Of a DNA stretch of 64,000 bases, positions 8,367 to 18,500 are shown piece by piece (position 1 is the first letter of the stretch; each line of letters starts with the position of its first letter). This stretch comes from Lyngbya sp. CCAP 1446/10 (GTDB lineage: Bacteria > Cyanobacteriota > Cyanobacteriia > Cyanobacteriales > Microcoleaceae): assembly GCF_026130175.1 (NCBI RefSeq), contig NZ_JAIGNI010000021.1:1-64000 (forward strand). The letters run 5' to 3'. Position numbers and translations under genes: made by a program. Below the pieces are notes generated by a model. It ran no database searches and was not told where the DNA came from. It saw only the letters and a list, made by a program, of their open reading frames with translations.

Positions 8367-8409
8367 CGGTTAACTAACCCGATTTCTTTGTTGAAACCGG
8401 GTTTTTTTT
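8367..8409 (+). repeat. AACCCGATTTC/GAAACCGGGTT hairpin with T8 tail
   Basis: An 11-bp stem with one mismatch and a six-base loop is followed by eight T residues on the plus strand. It has terminator form, but there is no plus-strand gene before it; on the minus strand the T-run is missing. The AACCCGGTTTC hairpin is a frequent dispersed motif in such genomes, with fragments near 30891 and 40972. Confidence 0.5.
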
Positions 8410-8412
8410 AGA

Positions 8413-9594
8413 TTATTCTTGGGAAAGACGCTGCACGGATTCGCCTCCAAAAAGCCGATCTGCTGCTTGCAGAATACCGGGTATTTTGGCAGCGTGGGGG
8501 CTGTGGGCGAGACAACGGCGCAAGTCTAATTCATGGAGGCGATCGGCTTTTTTGCCAGGAAACCAGTGGCTGGCGTTACCCAAAAGGTTGTAGCGCATCT
8601 TGCAATAGTCGATCGCATCGTAAGCATTCGCCAAATTCCACAGCCACAAAATCACTCGAATGTTAACCTCTCCGGGAGTATTTTCGATAGTTGGTAAACC
8701 GACATCCCAAGTCTTAAACCAATCTTCTCCTAATTGATCAATCGCTGCCTTTTCCAACCTTGCTAATATCGGCGGCAACAATTCATCGGCTTTATCTAAC
8801 AATTCTACAGCTTTCAGATGCTCGTTAAAATCTTCAGGTTTGGCAGCACCTAAACTCAAAGTATGTACATGAGGGTGCGACAAACAAAACAAATCATTAA
8901 ACACCATCGGACTCAGAGGATAGCACAAATCAACCAATTTTTGCGATGGGTTGTAGAGTTGACCGCCTTTGTCAGAAGGGCTGATAATAAAAACGCCCAT
9001 GTCGTGACGTTTTGCCGCTTCAATTGCGGGCAAATTAATTTGATTGATGTAGTACCAATGCAAGTTAATATAATCAAATTGATTGGTTTCAATGGTTTTG
9101 ACAATCACATCCGTCGGCCCGTGAGTTGCAAAACCAATAAACCGAACTTTGCCTTCTGCTTGCAATTGTTTAGCAACATCCATGCAGCCGCCGGGACGCA
9201 TGGATTCCTCTAGCAATTCCCACGTATTAATGCCGTGTAAAGAAAATAAATCGACGTATTCTAGTTGCAAATAAGCTAAGGATTTATTAAATTCTTCGCG
9301 AAACTCCTGGGAGTTGGCTTGGGGATTTACTTTAGTTTGAACTATCAATTGTTCGCGTGGAAACTGGGGCAAAATCAAGCCCAACTGCATCTCGGAAGTG
9401 CCGTAACCGCGAGCAGTTTCTATGTGATTGATGCCGCATTCGATAGAATAGCGAATTGTGGCTTCTACATTTTGTTGATTGTCTGGTGGAATCTCATTTG
9501 CTGGCACGTCTTGCCATTTGTGGTGATATCTCATGCCGCCGCAGGAAAAGACGGGCATGGATAATTCTGTGCGGCCGAATCTGCGATATTGCAT
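8413..9594 (-). CDS. Aldo/keto reductase (COG1453-like)
   Basis: A 393-aa enzyme counted from MQYRRFGRTELSMPVFSCGG. The AKR barrel runs to about residue 270, with the conserved HIETARGYG (Asp position replaced by Glu), the lysine in IVQTKVNP, and the histidine in DLFSLHGIN. The C-terminal part (about 270-393) corresponds to the helical/ferredoxin-like tail of COG1453 proteins but has only scattered cysteines, so an iron-sulfur cluster is doubtful. The open frame extends 29 codons further upstream through an AGAAGGA tandem tract that would encode LLPSSFF repeats; I place the start at ATG 9594, which matches the family's usual N-terminus. Confidence 0.85.
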   Translation of the reverse strand: MQYRRFGRTELSMPVFSCGGMRYHHKWQDVPANEIPPDNQQNVEATIRYSIECGINHIETARGYGTSEMQLGLILPQFPREQLIVQTKVNPQANSQEFREEFNKSLAYLQLEYVDLFSLHGINTWELLEESMRPGGCMDVAKQLQAEGKVRFIGFATHGPTDVIVKTIETNQFDYINLHWYYINQINLPAIEAAKRHDMGVFIISPSDKGGQLYNPSQKLVDLCYPLSPMVFNDLFCLSHPHVHTLSLGAAKPEDFNEHLKAVELLDKADELLPPILARLEKAAIDQLGEDWFKTWDVGLPTIENTPGEVNIRVILWLWNLANAYDAIDYCKMRYNLLGNASHWFPGKKADRLHELDLRRCLAHSPHAAKIPGILQAADRLFGGESVQRLSQE

Positions 9595-9603
9595 GATCAA
9601 AAA

Positions 9604-9666
9604 GAGGGAAGAAGGAAGAAGGAAGAAGGAAGAAGGAAGAAGGAAGAAGGAAGAAGGAAGAAGGAA
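9604..9666. repeat. STRR tract, heptamer GAAGAAG
   Basis: Eight to nine units of AGAAGGA/AAGGAAG directly upstream of the aldo/keto reductase start codon. On the minus strand the tract is free of stops and creates a false LLPSSFF-repeat extension of the reductase. Confidence 0.9.
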
Positions 9667-9825
9667 AGCATCGGCATTCATTATACCTGTTACATTCCCT
9701 CGTCATAACAGGAAAATATCTGCGTTTATCTGTGTTTATCTGCCTTGTATCTGCGGTTGACCTCTTAATCTAAGATTTATGGAAAAGGTCTAGTCAACTG
9801 GTGCGCATTGCGCACCCTACAATAA

Positions 9826-10542
9826 CTATTTAGAAATTTCCCGCACTACGGGTTTACCGTCTTTGATTTCGCCGACTAAAACCAAATCTGTACAGTTAAC
9901 AAACAAGCCATTTTCTAACACGCCGGGAATATTATTCAAAGTTTTTTCTAATTCCGCAGGATTGTCAAGGTTGTCAAATTGAACGTCTATTACCATGTTA
10001 CCTTGGTCGGTAATTACTGGGCCTGCTTTTCTGATTCCCATGCGGAGTTCTGGTTTGCCTCCCAACTTTTCGATAGCGCGAGTAACGGGGGTGATTGCCA
10101 TCGGTATAACTTCGATGGGTACGCGAAAAGTCGAACCCAATTTATCGACCATTTTGGAACTGTCAACTACTACAATAAATTGAGCGGCGAGACAATCGAC
10201 AACTTTTTCGCGGGTGTGCGCCGCGCCGCCACCTTTAATTAAGTTGAGGTGGGGATCGACTTCATCAGCGCCGTCTATAGCTACGTCAATTCTGTCAATT
10301 TCGTCGAGGGTTGTCAGCGGTACTCCGTATTGTTTGGCTAATACTTCTGATTGAAAGGATGTCGGGACTCCTTTGATATCTTTGAGTTTTCCTGATTTTA
10401 TGCGATCGCCCAACGCTTGAATAGTATAAGCTGTAGTTGACCCCGTGCCGAGTCCGACAATCATACCTGATTTTACGCGATCGGCTGCTGCAAAGCCGAC
10501 TTGCTGTTTCATCAATTTTACGGGATCTTGTTCTGTGGTCAT
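9826..10542 (-). CDS. rpiA: Ribose-5-phosphate isomerase A
   Basis: A 238-aa protein of the expected length. Family motifs are all present: [16 protein letters not shown] near residue 30, [14 protein letters not shown], the active-site aspartates in [30 protein letters not shown], and [13 protein letters not shown]. It interconverts ribose 5-phosphate and ribulose 5-phosphate in the pentose-phosphate pathway and Calvin cycle. ATG 10542 gives the normal N-terminus. It is divergent from the large glycosyltransferase gene, and the 214-bp spacer is mostly a repeat element. Confidence 0.97.
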   Translation of the reverse strand: MTTEQDPVKLMKQQVGFAAADRVKSGMIVGLGTGSTTAYTIQALGDRIKSGKLKDIKGVPTSFQSEVLAKQYGVPLTTLDEIDRIDVAIDGADEVDPHLNLIKGGGAAHTREKVVDCLAAQFIVVVDSSKMVDKLGSTFRVPIEVIPMAITPVTRAIEKLGGKPELRMGIRKAGPVITDQGNMVIDVQFDNLDNPAELEKTLNNIPGVLENGLFVNCTDLVLVGEIKDGKPVVREISK

Positions 10543-10592
10543 GTTCGGTATTCCTCAATAGCTTTAAGATTATATCATTTATTATGGATTTA

Positions 10593-10715
10593 TTTAACCG
10601 CAGAGAACGCAGAGAACGCAGAGAGGAAGAAGCAGAAGAGACGGCACTCGCAAATTGTTTCAAGTGGGAAATTCTCTCTTTATTCTCTGCGCCCTCTGCG
10701 CCCTCTGTGGTTAAA
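10593..10715. mobile_element. Element bounded by inverted CGCAGAG arrays
   Basis: TTTAACCGCAGAGAACGCAG at the left is mirrored by CTCTGCGCCCTCTGTGGTTA at the right, each carrying three CGCAGAG-like units. The same array motif occurs at about 15305-15335, inside the GH38 gene (22995-23185) and at 53357-53400. It fills most of the divergent promoter region of rpiA and the glycosyltransferase fusion. Confidence 0.65.
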
Positions 10716-10756
10716 CAAAAAAAATCTAGTTCACAAATCGGCGGATAATTGCCATA

Positions 10757-13700
10757 ATGAAAATCGGTTTTCTGGATACCTACACTTGGGATTATAATAT
10801 TGAAACTCCTTATCGCGAACCTTTGGGCGGCACTCAGTCGGCTATTTGTTATTTGGCTGAGGCGTTGGCTGCGCTGGGAAACGAGGTATTTTTACTTAAC
10901 AATACTTCCGAGTCTGGGATGTGGCGCGGTGTTGATTGCAGGCATCGGGTAGGGGATAAAGCTAATTTAGAATTGCTGCGATCGCTCGATTTTTTAGTTA
11001 TAGTCAATATAGTCGGCAAAGCGCTGGAAATTAAGCCGCTTTTGGGCAAACATACTAAGTTAATTTTGTGGATTCATAACGAACCTGGCTTTGTCTTTCT
11101 TGAGAATTTTAATAATTATCAAGAAATTAATGCTTGCAATGCGTTTGTTTTTGTCAGCGACTGGCAGCGCGAGCAATTTCACGCTCGTTTTGGGCTTGAC
11201 TGGAATCGCAGTTATGTTTTAAGAAATGCGATCGCACCTTGTTTTACTAACATTTTTCCCGATAATATTTCAATTCTATCTCAAAAATCTCTGCCGCCAA
11301 TTATAGCTTACACTAGCACTCCTTTTCGCGGATTAGATATTTTATTAAAAGTCTTTCCCGAAATTCGTCAAGCTGTCCCCGGCACCAGATTGAAAGTATT
11401 TTCGAGTATGAAAGTACACCAAATAGATGACAATGATAACGAGCTTTTTTTCGGTAAACTTTACCAAGAGTGTCAGGCAACAGAAGGCGTCGAGTACGTC
11501 GGTTCCGTACCGCAACCCGAACTCGTCCGGCAACTGCGTTCAGTCGCGGTTTTAGCTTACCCGAATACCTATTTGGAAACGTCATCGATTGCCGTGATGG
11601 AGGCGATGGCTAGTGGTTGCCGGATTGTGACGAGTGATTTGGCGGCTTTGCCGGAAACAACGGCTGGATTTGCGCGTCTAGTTTCCATATCAGGGGTAGA
11701 AAATTTAGCATCTGTGACTAATTGGAAGCGTGCCGGCCAACCGGATTGGGAGGGATATACCAGGCGGTTTGTTGAGGCGATAGTCGAAGTTTTAAAAGAG
11801 TGTACTGGTGCAGGCGGCGCAACTGCTGAAACTGAGCTGAGACAGCAGGTAGAATATATAAATAGAGGGTGTATTTGGTCTGGACGAGCCAGAGAGTGGG
11901 TAGAATGGTTGAATAGTATTAGTGTAAAACCTGTAAGAGTGGCAGAGCAAATGATAACAGAGTTTTTGGTGGATTTAGAATCAGCTCAAGCATATTTTGT
12001 CAAGGGAAATCGCCTGAAAGATACAGGAGATATCGGTGGCGCAATCGAGAATTATCAGAAGGCTTTAGAGTGCAATCCCAAAGATGCGGAAGTTCATAAG
12101 AAGTTGGCGGAAGTTTATGTTTTGCAAGGAGAATTTGACCGGGCGATCGCCCAATGTAACCTCGCCATCAAATTTCAACCGAATTTTGCGGCCGCTTATT
12201 TGACAATGGGCAATACTCTGCACGCTCAAAACCATCTGGAAATGGCGATTCAAGCTTACTTGCAAGCTTTAGAAATTCAGCCAGAATTTGCCGAAGCTAG
12301 TGCGAATCTCGGCAGTATGTATTACAAGTTGGGGCAATTGGCAGAGGCGGCAATTGCTTACCAAAAAGCTGTTGCTATTAATCCCCGTTTGTGCTCTGTT
12401 CATTTGATGCTAAGCAGCGTTTTACAGCAGCAAGGAAAGTTAGATGCAGCAATTTCTTGCTGTCAAAAAGTGCTACAAATGCAACCGCGAGATGCCAGCG
12501 CTGCGGAGAAATTATCGAGTTTAATCGCCCAAAAACAGCGGGAAACTACCGACAGCAAATTTCTCGAATTAGAAACGGAATCTGACGAGCAAAAACCAGT
12601 ATCTGTCAACAAAGATGAAGGCTATGGATTGCAGCCTTCGAGTATCAATTTGCCGCCAGCGCCCACTCCTGAAAATTTAAATACTCCGTTTACCAACCCT
12701 GCTGAAATTTCCGAACAAGTTACTTCGCTGAATGTTCCAGATAGCACACAAGTTGCTAATTTTCAAGCAGTAGAACAGTACAAAAAACTGGCAGAAAACT
12801 TTTTAGTTAAAGGTAAAATTCAAGAGGCAATCGCTGCGTGCCACCAAGCGATCAAAATTCGACCTGATTATATCCATGCTTACGTAACTTTAGGCAATGC
12901 TTTGCAAGCGGGAGGCAAAATTGAAGCTGCGATTAGATCCTATTCTCAAGCCCTAGAATTGCAGCCAAATTTTGCGGAAGTGCGCGCCAATATCGGCAGT
13001 ATGTATTTCAAAATGGGGCGTTTGGAAGAGGCGATCGCACATTACCAACAAGCCATCGCCCTGAGTCCTGATTTAGCGGGTGCTCACTGGAATTTAGGCA
13101 AAGTATATCACAAACATGGCAACGTCGAAGCTGCGATCGCCTGTTTTCAAAGAACATCCGAACTTAACCCGCAGCTTGTCGGCGCTGACTTCCACTTTAA
13201 CTTAGGCAATCGGCTTTTCACTCAAGGAAAGCGCGACGAAGCTGTCGAAAGCTACGAAAAGGCGATCGCCCTTAAACCAGATTGGGCAGAGGCCTATGGT
13301 AACATCGGCAGCGCGCGATCGCAACAAGGCAATCTCGATGCCGCCATCACTTCCTACCAGAAAGCCGTAGCCCTCAAGCCGGAATTAGAAGTGCTGCACT
13401 TCAATTTAGCCAATTCTTTCATGCAGCAATACAAGTACGAAGAAGCGATTACTAATTACCAAAATACTCTGAAAATTAAGCCCGATTGGCCGGAAGTTCA
13501 CGCGAACCTCGGCAGTTGTTTTTCCATGCAGGGGCGGCTGGAAGAAGCTTTAGCCAGCTATCAGCAAGCTTTGACACTAAAACCGGATTGGGCAGAGGTT
13601 TACTGCCGGATGGGACACATTCAGAAGCAGGATAAGCCGTTGGATGCGATCGCATATTTTGAAAAGGCGATCGAATGCAACCCCAAATACAGCGAAGCCC

Positions 13701-15205
13701 ACCAACAACTGTGCGACTTACTAAGCCACTCCACCAACCTCGCCAGAGCCCGCAGCGTCGCCGACAAATACTGCGAATTTTGCGGCGACAATGCCCCAGT
13801 CATGTCAGCCACAGCCTACGTTTTTTCCTACCTCCAATCAGGAGTTAGCAAACAGGCAATTCAAAAACTAGAAGAAATCGAAAAACTCTGCTACGAAAAA
13901 GTCGAAACCTTTAGTGTTATCGAACTCAAACTGCTTTACGAAATCTTCCTGTTTGCAGTTTCCCACCTACGAGATCACCGTGAAAAAAATGCCAGTTTCT
14001 ACCGACTAATTGCCAAAGAATACTACCAAAAAGCCGTCCCGTTGCGGCAGCAACCCAACAGAATCAAATCCGCAAATTACCTCACAAAACAACAGCCATT
14101 AAAAATCGGCTTCCTTTCCAAACACTTCCGCCGCCACTCAGTAGGTTGGTGCAGCGAAGCCTTAATTCGCGAATTAAGCCGCATCACCCCCCACGTTCAC
14201 CTTTATGTAACAGGTAAACTCAACCGAGATGAAGTTACGCAACGGTTTGAAGATATGGCCGGCAAGTTTTACTGGCCGAAAAAATATCCCAACGGCTTTG
14301 CTGACGGTGGCGAAATCCTCGCCGAAGTAGTACAAGACGATTTGGATGTTTTGATAGATTTAGACTCGATGACAGTCCCGACAAATGTCGAAGTGCTGTA
14401 TCAATATCCGGCGGGGATTTGCGTTTCTTGGCTGGGATTCGACGCGCCCTATATTTCGGATAATCACTATTTTCTATGCGACGAACATACTCACCCCCCA
14501 GGTGTTGATCAAAATTACTTAGAACAGTTAGTGAGATTGCCTAATTGTTCGGTAGCAATTGGCGAATTGCAAAGCATTCCTGTGAATCGAGAGGCGATTA
14601 GAAATGCTCTGGGGATTGGCTTGGATCAAATGGCTTATCTCTGTGTTGCGCCAGGGAGAAAAACTAATCCTGAAATGGTGCAAGCTCAAGTTAGAATACT
14701 TAAGGAAGTACCAGATAGTATGTTGATTCGCAAGGGCCAAGGCGATCCAGATATTATTCACAGCACTTATCGGGAAGAATGCGATATTCAGGGAGTAGAT
14801 TTTGCTCGAATTAAGTTTATCGGCCAAACTAGAAGTGAAGAGGAACATCGCGCTATTTATTATGTAGCTGACGTGCTGTTAGATTCCTATCCTTATAATG
14901 GTGGGACTCACAATTTAGAGGCTTTGTGGGCGAATTTGCCAGTGGTAACTAGATCCGGCGACCAATATCTTTCACGGATGGGTTATGCTTTTCTAAAAAG
15001 TGCAAATCTTGATGTGGGTGCGGCTTGGAGTTGGGAGGAATACACGCAGTGGGGAGTTAAGTTTGGCCGCGATGCTGGTTTGAGAAATGCGGTGAAACAG
15101 CATTTGATTAAGTCTAAACTGCCAGAAAATCTTGCGCCTTTGTGGAATCCTAAACAATTAGCCCAGGATATGTATGAGGTGTTTCAAAAACTGTTAGCTA
15201 AATAG
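10757..15205 (+). CDS. GT4 - TPR - GT41 (OGT/SPINDLY-like) multidomain glycosyltransferase
   Basis: A 1482-aa fusion. Residues about 1-370 are a GT-B glycosyltransferase of the GT4 type, with the nucleotide-binding-side segment KPLLGKHTKLILWIHNEP and the donor-site block YLETSSIAVMEAMASGCRIV. Residues about 411-590 and 672-990 are TPR arrays (many A.A...Y..AL...P units), split by a Pro/Glu-rich linker. Residues about 1110-1482 are a GT41 domain like O-GlcNAc transferase: LKIGFLSKHFRRHSVGW, CVSWLGFDAPYISD, LVRLPNC, and DVLLDSYPYNGGTHNLEALW. GT41 enzymes glycosylate Ser/Thr of proteins, with the TPRs holding the acceptor. Two catalytic domains in one chain could add two sugars in succession (inference). 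It is monocistronic; no clear Shine-Dalgarno sequence is seen. Confidence 0.92.
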   Translation: MKIGFLDTYTWDYNIETPYREPLGGTQSAICYLAEALAALGNEVFLLNNTSESGMWRGVDCRHRVGDKANLELLRSLDFLVIVNIVGKALEIKPLLGKHTKLILWIHNEPGFVFLENFNNYQEINACNAFVFVSDWQREQFHARFGLDWNRSYVLRNAIAPCFTNIFPDNISILSQKSLPPIIAYTSTPFRGLDILLKVFPEIRQAVPGTRLKVFSSMKVHQIDDNDNELFFGKLYQECQATEGVEYVGSVPQPELVRQLRSVAVLAYPNTYLETSSIAVMEAMASGCRIVTSDLAALPETTAGFARLVSISGVENLASVTNWKRAGQPDWEGYTRRFVEAIVEVLKECTGAGGATAETELRQQVEYINRGCIWSGRAREWVEWLNSISVKPVRVAEQMITEFLVDLESAQAYFVKGNRLKDTGDIGGAIENYQKALECNPKDAEVHKKLAEVYVLQGEFDRAIAQCNLAIKFQPNFAAAYLTMGNTLHAQNHLEMAIQAYLQALEIQPEFAEASANLGSMYYKLGQLAEAAIAYQKAVAINPRLCSVHLMLSSVLQQQGKLDAAISCCQKVLQMQPRDASAAEKLSSLIAQKQRETTDSKFLELETESDEQKPVSVNKDEGYGLQPSSINLPPAPTPENLNTPFTNPAEISEQVTSLNVPDSTQVANFQAVEQYKKLAENFLVKGKIQEAIAACHQAIKIRPDYIHAYVTLGNALQAGGKIEAAIRSYSQALELQPNFAEVRANIGSMYFKMGRLEEAIAHYQQAIALSPDLAGAHWNLGKVYHKHGNVEAAIACFQRTSELNPQLVGADFHFNLGNRLFTQGKRDEAVESYEKAIALKPDWAEAYGNIGSARSQQGNLDAAITSYQKAVALKPELEVLHFNLANSFMQQYKYEEAITNYQNTLKIKPDWPEVHANLGSCFSMQGRLEEALASYQQALTLKPDWAEVYCRMGHIQKQDKPLDAIAYFEKAIECNPKYSEAHQQLCDLLSHSTNLARARSVADKYCEFCGDNAPVMSATAYVFSYLQSGVSKQAIQKLEEIEKLCYEKVETFSVIELKLLYEIFLFAVSHLRDHREKNASFYRLIAKEYYQKAVPLRQQPNRIKSANYLTKQQPLKIGFLSKHFRRHSVGWCSEALIRELSRITPHVHLYVTGKLNRDEVTQRFEDMAGKFYWPKKYPNGFADGGEILAEVVQDDLDVLIDLDSMTVPTNVEVLYQYPAGICVSWLGFDAPYISDNHYFLCDEHTHPPGVDQNYLEQLVRLPNCSVAIGELQSIPVNREAIRNALGIGLDQMAYLCVAPGRKTNPEMVQAQVRILKEVPDSMLIRKGQGDPDIIHSTYREECDIQGVDFARIKFIGQTRSEEEHRAIYYVADVLLDSYPYNGGTHNLEALWANLPVVTRSGDQYLSRMGYAFLKSANLDVGAAWSWEEYTQWGVKFGRDAGLRNAVKQHLIKSKLPENLAPLWNPKQLAQDMYEVFQKLLAK

Positions 15206-15575
15206 GTGGGGAATTGGGAATTGGGAATTGGGCATTGGGCATTGGGCATTGGGCATTGCTGCTATAGCAATCCCTCATCAGTTGCCAACTCCTTTCTTTC
15301 TTCTCTTCCTCTGTGCCCTCTGCGCCCTCTGCGGTTCAAAAAAAAGAGATATCAGGTAGAGAAAAGCGATTTCTGGATATTTTTACCCACCAGTAAAGTT
15401 TTGTAACAATATTCGTGAAAATGCGTAAAAACTCCGCGCCGAGTCTGATAAATAAATGCTGATTCATAGTACCGCGATCGCACTGACCTTATGCCGGTTA
15501 GGGCGATCGCTTTTTTTACTAAGCCGTCAACAGTCAACCGTCAACAGTCAACAGTCAACCGTCAACCGTCAACCG
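15206..15575. other. Repeat-filled spacer between convergent genes
   Basis: It contains a GGGAATT/GGGCATT heptamer tract (15209-15257), a CTCTGTGCCCTCTGCGCC array (15308-15336) and a CAACAGT/CAACCGT tract (15524-15582). No gene is visible. Confidence 0.6.
15209..15257. repeat. STRR tract, heptamers GGGAATT / GGGCATT
   Basis: Seven consecutive units begin directly after the stop codon of the glycosyltransferase fusion: three GGGAATT-type units, then four GGGCATT units. Confidence 0.85.
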
Positions 15576-15582
15576 TCAACTG
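15524..15582. repeat. STRR tract, heptamers CAACAGT / CAACCGT
   Basis: About eight units of the CAACAGT class. The tract overlaps the 3' end of the GGDEF gene and supplies its TGA stop and the last codons (Val-Val-Ser). Confidence 0.85.
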
Positions 15583-18500
15583 ACTACTCGATCGCGCCCG
15601 CCAGACTTAGCCCGATACAGCGCCTTATCAGCAGCTTCAATCAGCATCTTCGGCGAATTTTGACCTTCAGAAATCGTCGCCACCCCCATGCTGAGAGTCA
15701 CACAATCGGTGACAACGGACTTGAGGTGGGGAATTGCTAAAGCTTTGACGCGCTGGCGGATTCCCTCAGCAAAAGCCTGTGCAGCCGCGATATCCGTATT
15801 TGGCAAAATTACCCCAAATTCCTCGCCACCGTACCTAGCAGCCAAATAAAGGCGTTCTGCGGGTGCGTTCGTGCAACAATCCCCGATCGCCCTCGCCACT
15901 TGTTGCAAACAAGCATCCCCAGCCTGGTGGCCGTAGTTGTCGTTATAAAGTTTAAAACAGTCAATATCGCACATGATCAAAGATAGCGGTTCCGAACTGC
16001 TCGATAGTTCCCATTCGCGGTTAATCACCTCGTCAAACCGGCGGCGGTTAGCTAGCTGAGTCAGACTGTCCAAATTCGCCAACCCGTCCAACCGCTGGTT
16101 AGCAACAGCTAACTGCTGGTAAAGTAAAGATTGTTCGATCGCGATCGCCACTTGAGTAGCCAACTGACTCAGCAAATCCATGTCAAACTGCTGCCACTCG
16201 CGGGGTCCCGAACAGTGGTGGGCAATCATTAAACCCCACAGTTTCGGCACTTGACAAGAAGGATTACCGTCACGGTGTTCCATTCCCTGCTGCACAATAG
16301 GCACCACCAAATTCGCCTTCACCTGACACTGGGCCAAAAAATTGACGTGACACTTGGTCAAATTAGAACCCTGAATATCCTCTATGGCGCGAATGCGGCC
16401 GTTTAAATACTGTCCGATGTAAGTATTAGCAAAACAGCAATCGTCAATTCCCATCCCCTTCAGTGGCATCCATCCTTCTCCAACCGACTCCACCACCACA
16501 TCTCCGTTCCAATCTGGGCGGAACCGGAAAAGAATCACCCGATCCGTTGCCAAAAACTCCCGCACTTCCGCTACTGTAGTGTTGAGAATCTCTTGGAGAT
16601 CGAGAGAAGAACGGATGCGTGATTGAATCTGCGCGATCAAGCGTTCCCGTTCTATTTGTTGCCGCAGCGCGACTTGGGCTTGCTTACTGTGAGTAATGTC
16701 CCGACCTTCCGGCAGCAACAATACTATTTTGCCAGTTTCGTCCGCCACCGGTTTGAGAGAAAAATCGATAGTTGCCGTGCGGTTTGCACCTTGAACTTCC
16801 ACTTCATAGCGGACAAATTCACCTTTTGCCGATCGAGAAATCGCCTCTTGCAACTGTTCCCGAACTTCCTGAGAAACTCCCCACCAAGGCCCCTGCCAAA
16901 ACGGACGATTTGCCACATCCCGCAGCTTAATTCCCGCAAAATCCAGAGAAGTTTGGTTAGCTTCCAGTAGAGTGCCGTCCGGTTTCAACAAGCTGACAAA
17001 TTGGAACGAAGAATCAAAAATTGCCCGAAAGCGCCGTTGAGAATCTCCCAACATTGCCGTCACCTTTTCACGAGAAGTAATATCGCGGAAGCGCCACACC
17101 CTGCCAATAATATTTTGTCCGACTCGAATCGGCTGCGTGTAGCGCTCAAAAGTCCGTCCGTCTTTAAAATCGAGAATATCGCAGCCATTAGACTCCGCAT
17201 CGCTATAAATTTCTTTAACTCTCTGCAAAAAATCCCTCGGATCTTTAACTTGCTTAGTAAGAAATGTCAGCCGCACCGTTCTATCCAGCGAGTTTCTAAC
17301 TTCTTCATGAATCCCCCACATTTGAACTAATTTTTCGTTAAAACTAATTAATTCTCCGCTGGTAGTAACGGCAAGAATGCCGTCTGCTGTTGCTTCCATA
17401 GTAGCGTGCAACAAAGAGCGCGAACGCTCTAATTCTGCTGCGATTAATTTGCGTTCCGTGAGGTTTCGCACTGCTTTAACCTGCACCAAACGACCTTCGT
17501 AAACTACGAATTTGCTGCGCACATCAGCAGGAAAAGCAGTTCCGTCCCGCCTGAGAAAAATCGCTTCACAGACGGTATTGCTGGCTGCGGAAATCATTTG
17601 CGGTGCCACTTTGTAAGATTTCGGCGATAGCAGTTCCAGCAAGCTCATTCCCACCATTTCCGCAGGTTCGTAAGCAAACAGCTTAGCAAAATTGCTGCTG
17701 ACGCTCAAAATTGTGTCGCGGTCAGCGACGGCAACTGCTTCAAAATAAGCTTCACATTCGAGCAATTGTGCTGCTGTGTTGCCGCCACTCCCCCCGGCAT
17801 AGCTGTTGTTGATTAGCTGTTGCATTTGCATATTTGCCGAGTACAGAGCGGCCATTGCCTGCCGATACATAGCAGTGCGTTTCTCGACTTTTTCAGTGAG
17901 GCGAGCGCGATTTTCTCGCAGTTCTCTTTCGACTGTAATTAAATCCGTAATATCTACTGCAAATACGATCACGCCAGCCACTTGCCCTGAGTCGTCACGG
18001 TAAGGTATTGTATCTGTCCGCACCCAGCATTTTTGACCGGAGGAAGTTGGCAGCAGTTCGACTTTTCCCAGTTTAGGAACGCCGGAATTGATTACTTCCA
18101 AATCTTCTAAATAATATTGCTCTGCTTCGTCTGGATAGATTTCATAAAAAGATTTTCCTTCTAGTTGATTTGCTGGAAAACCTCTCGATGCAGCGGCGGC
18201 TTTGTTAATTCGCAGCAGGCGGCTTTCCGTATCTTTGTACCAAATCATCGCCGGCACGGAATCAAAAATAATTTGCTGTTCTTGCTGCTGCTGACGCATT
18301 TCTGCTTCTGCTTGTTTTCTTTTAATTATTTCTTTTTGTAGTTTTTCGTTAGCTTTTTTGAGTTCGGAAGTGCCTGTTTCTACTGTTTTTTCTAATTGAT
18401 CGTAGTATTTTTTCAGCAAGTTTTGATGCTGTTCGCGTCGGATTTCTTCTAGTTTCAATCTTTCGCTAGCCTCCCAACTTTCCGATACAAAGTCTGCTAA

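Noticed and set aside
8367-8409. Hairpin with T8 as a terminator for sodA or the aldo/keto reductase
   Set aside because: The T-run lies on the plus strand while both neighbours are on the minus strand, so it cannot end either; kept as a repeat.
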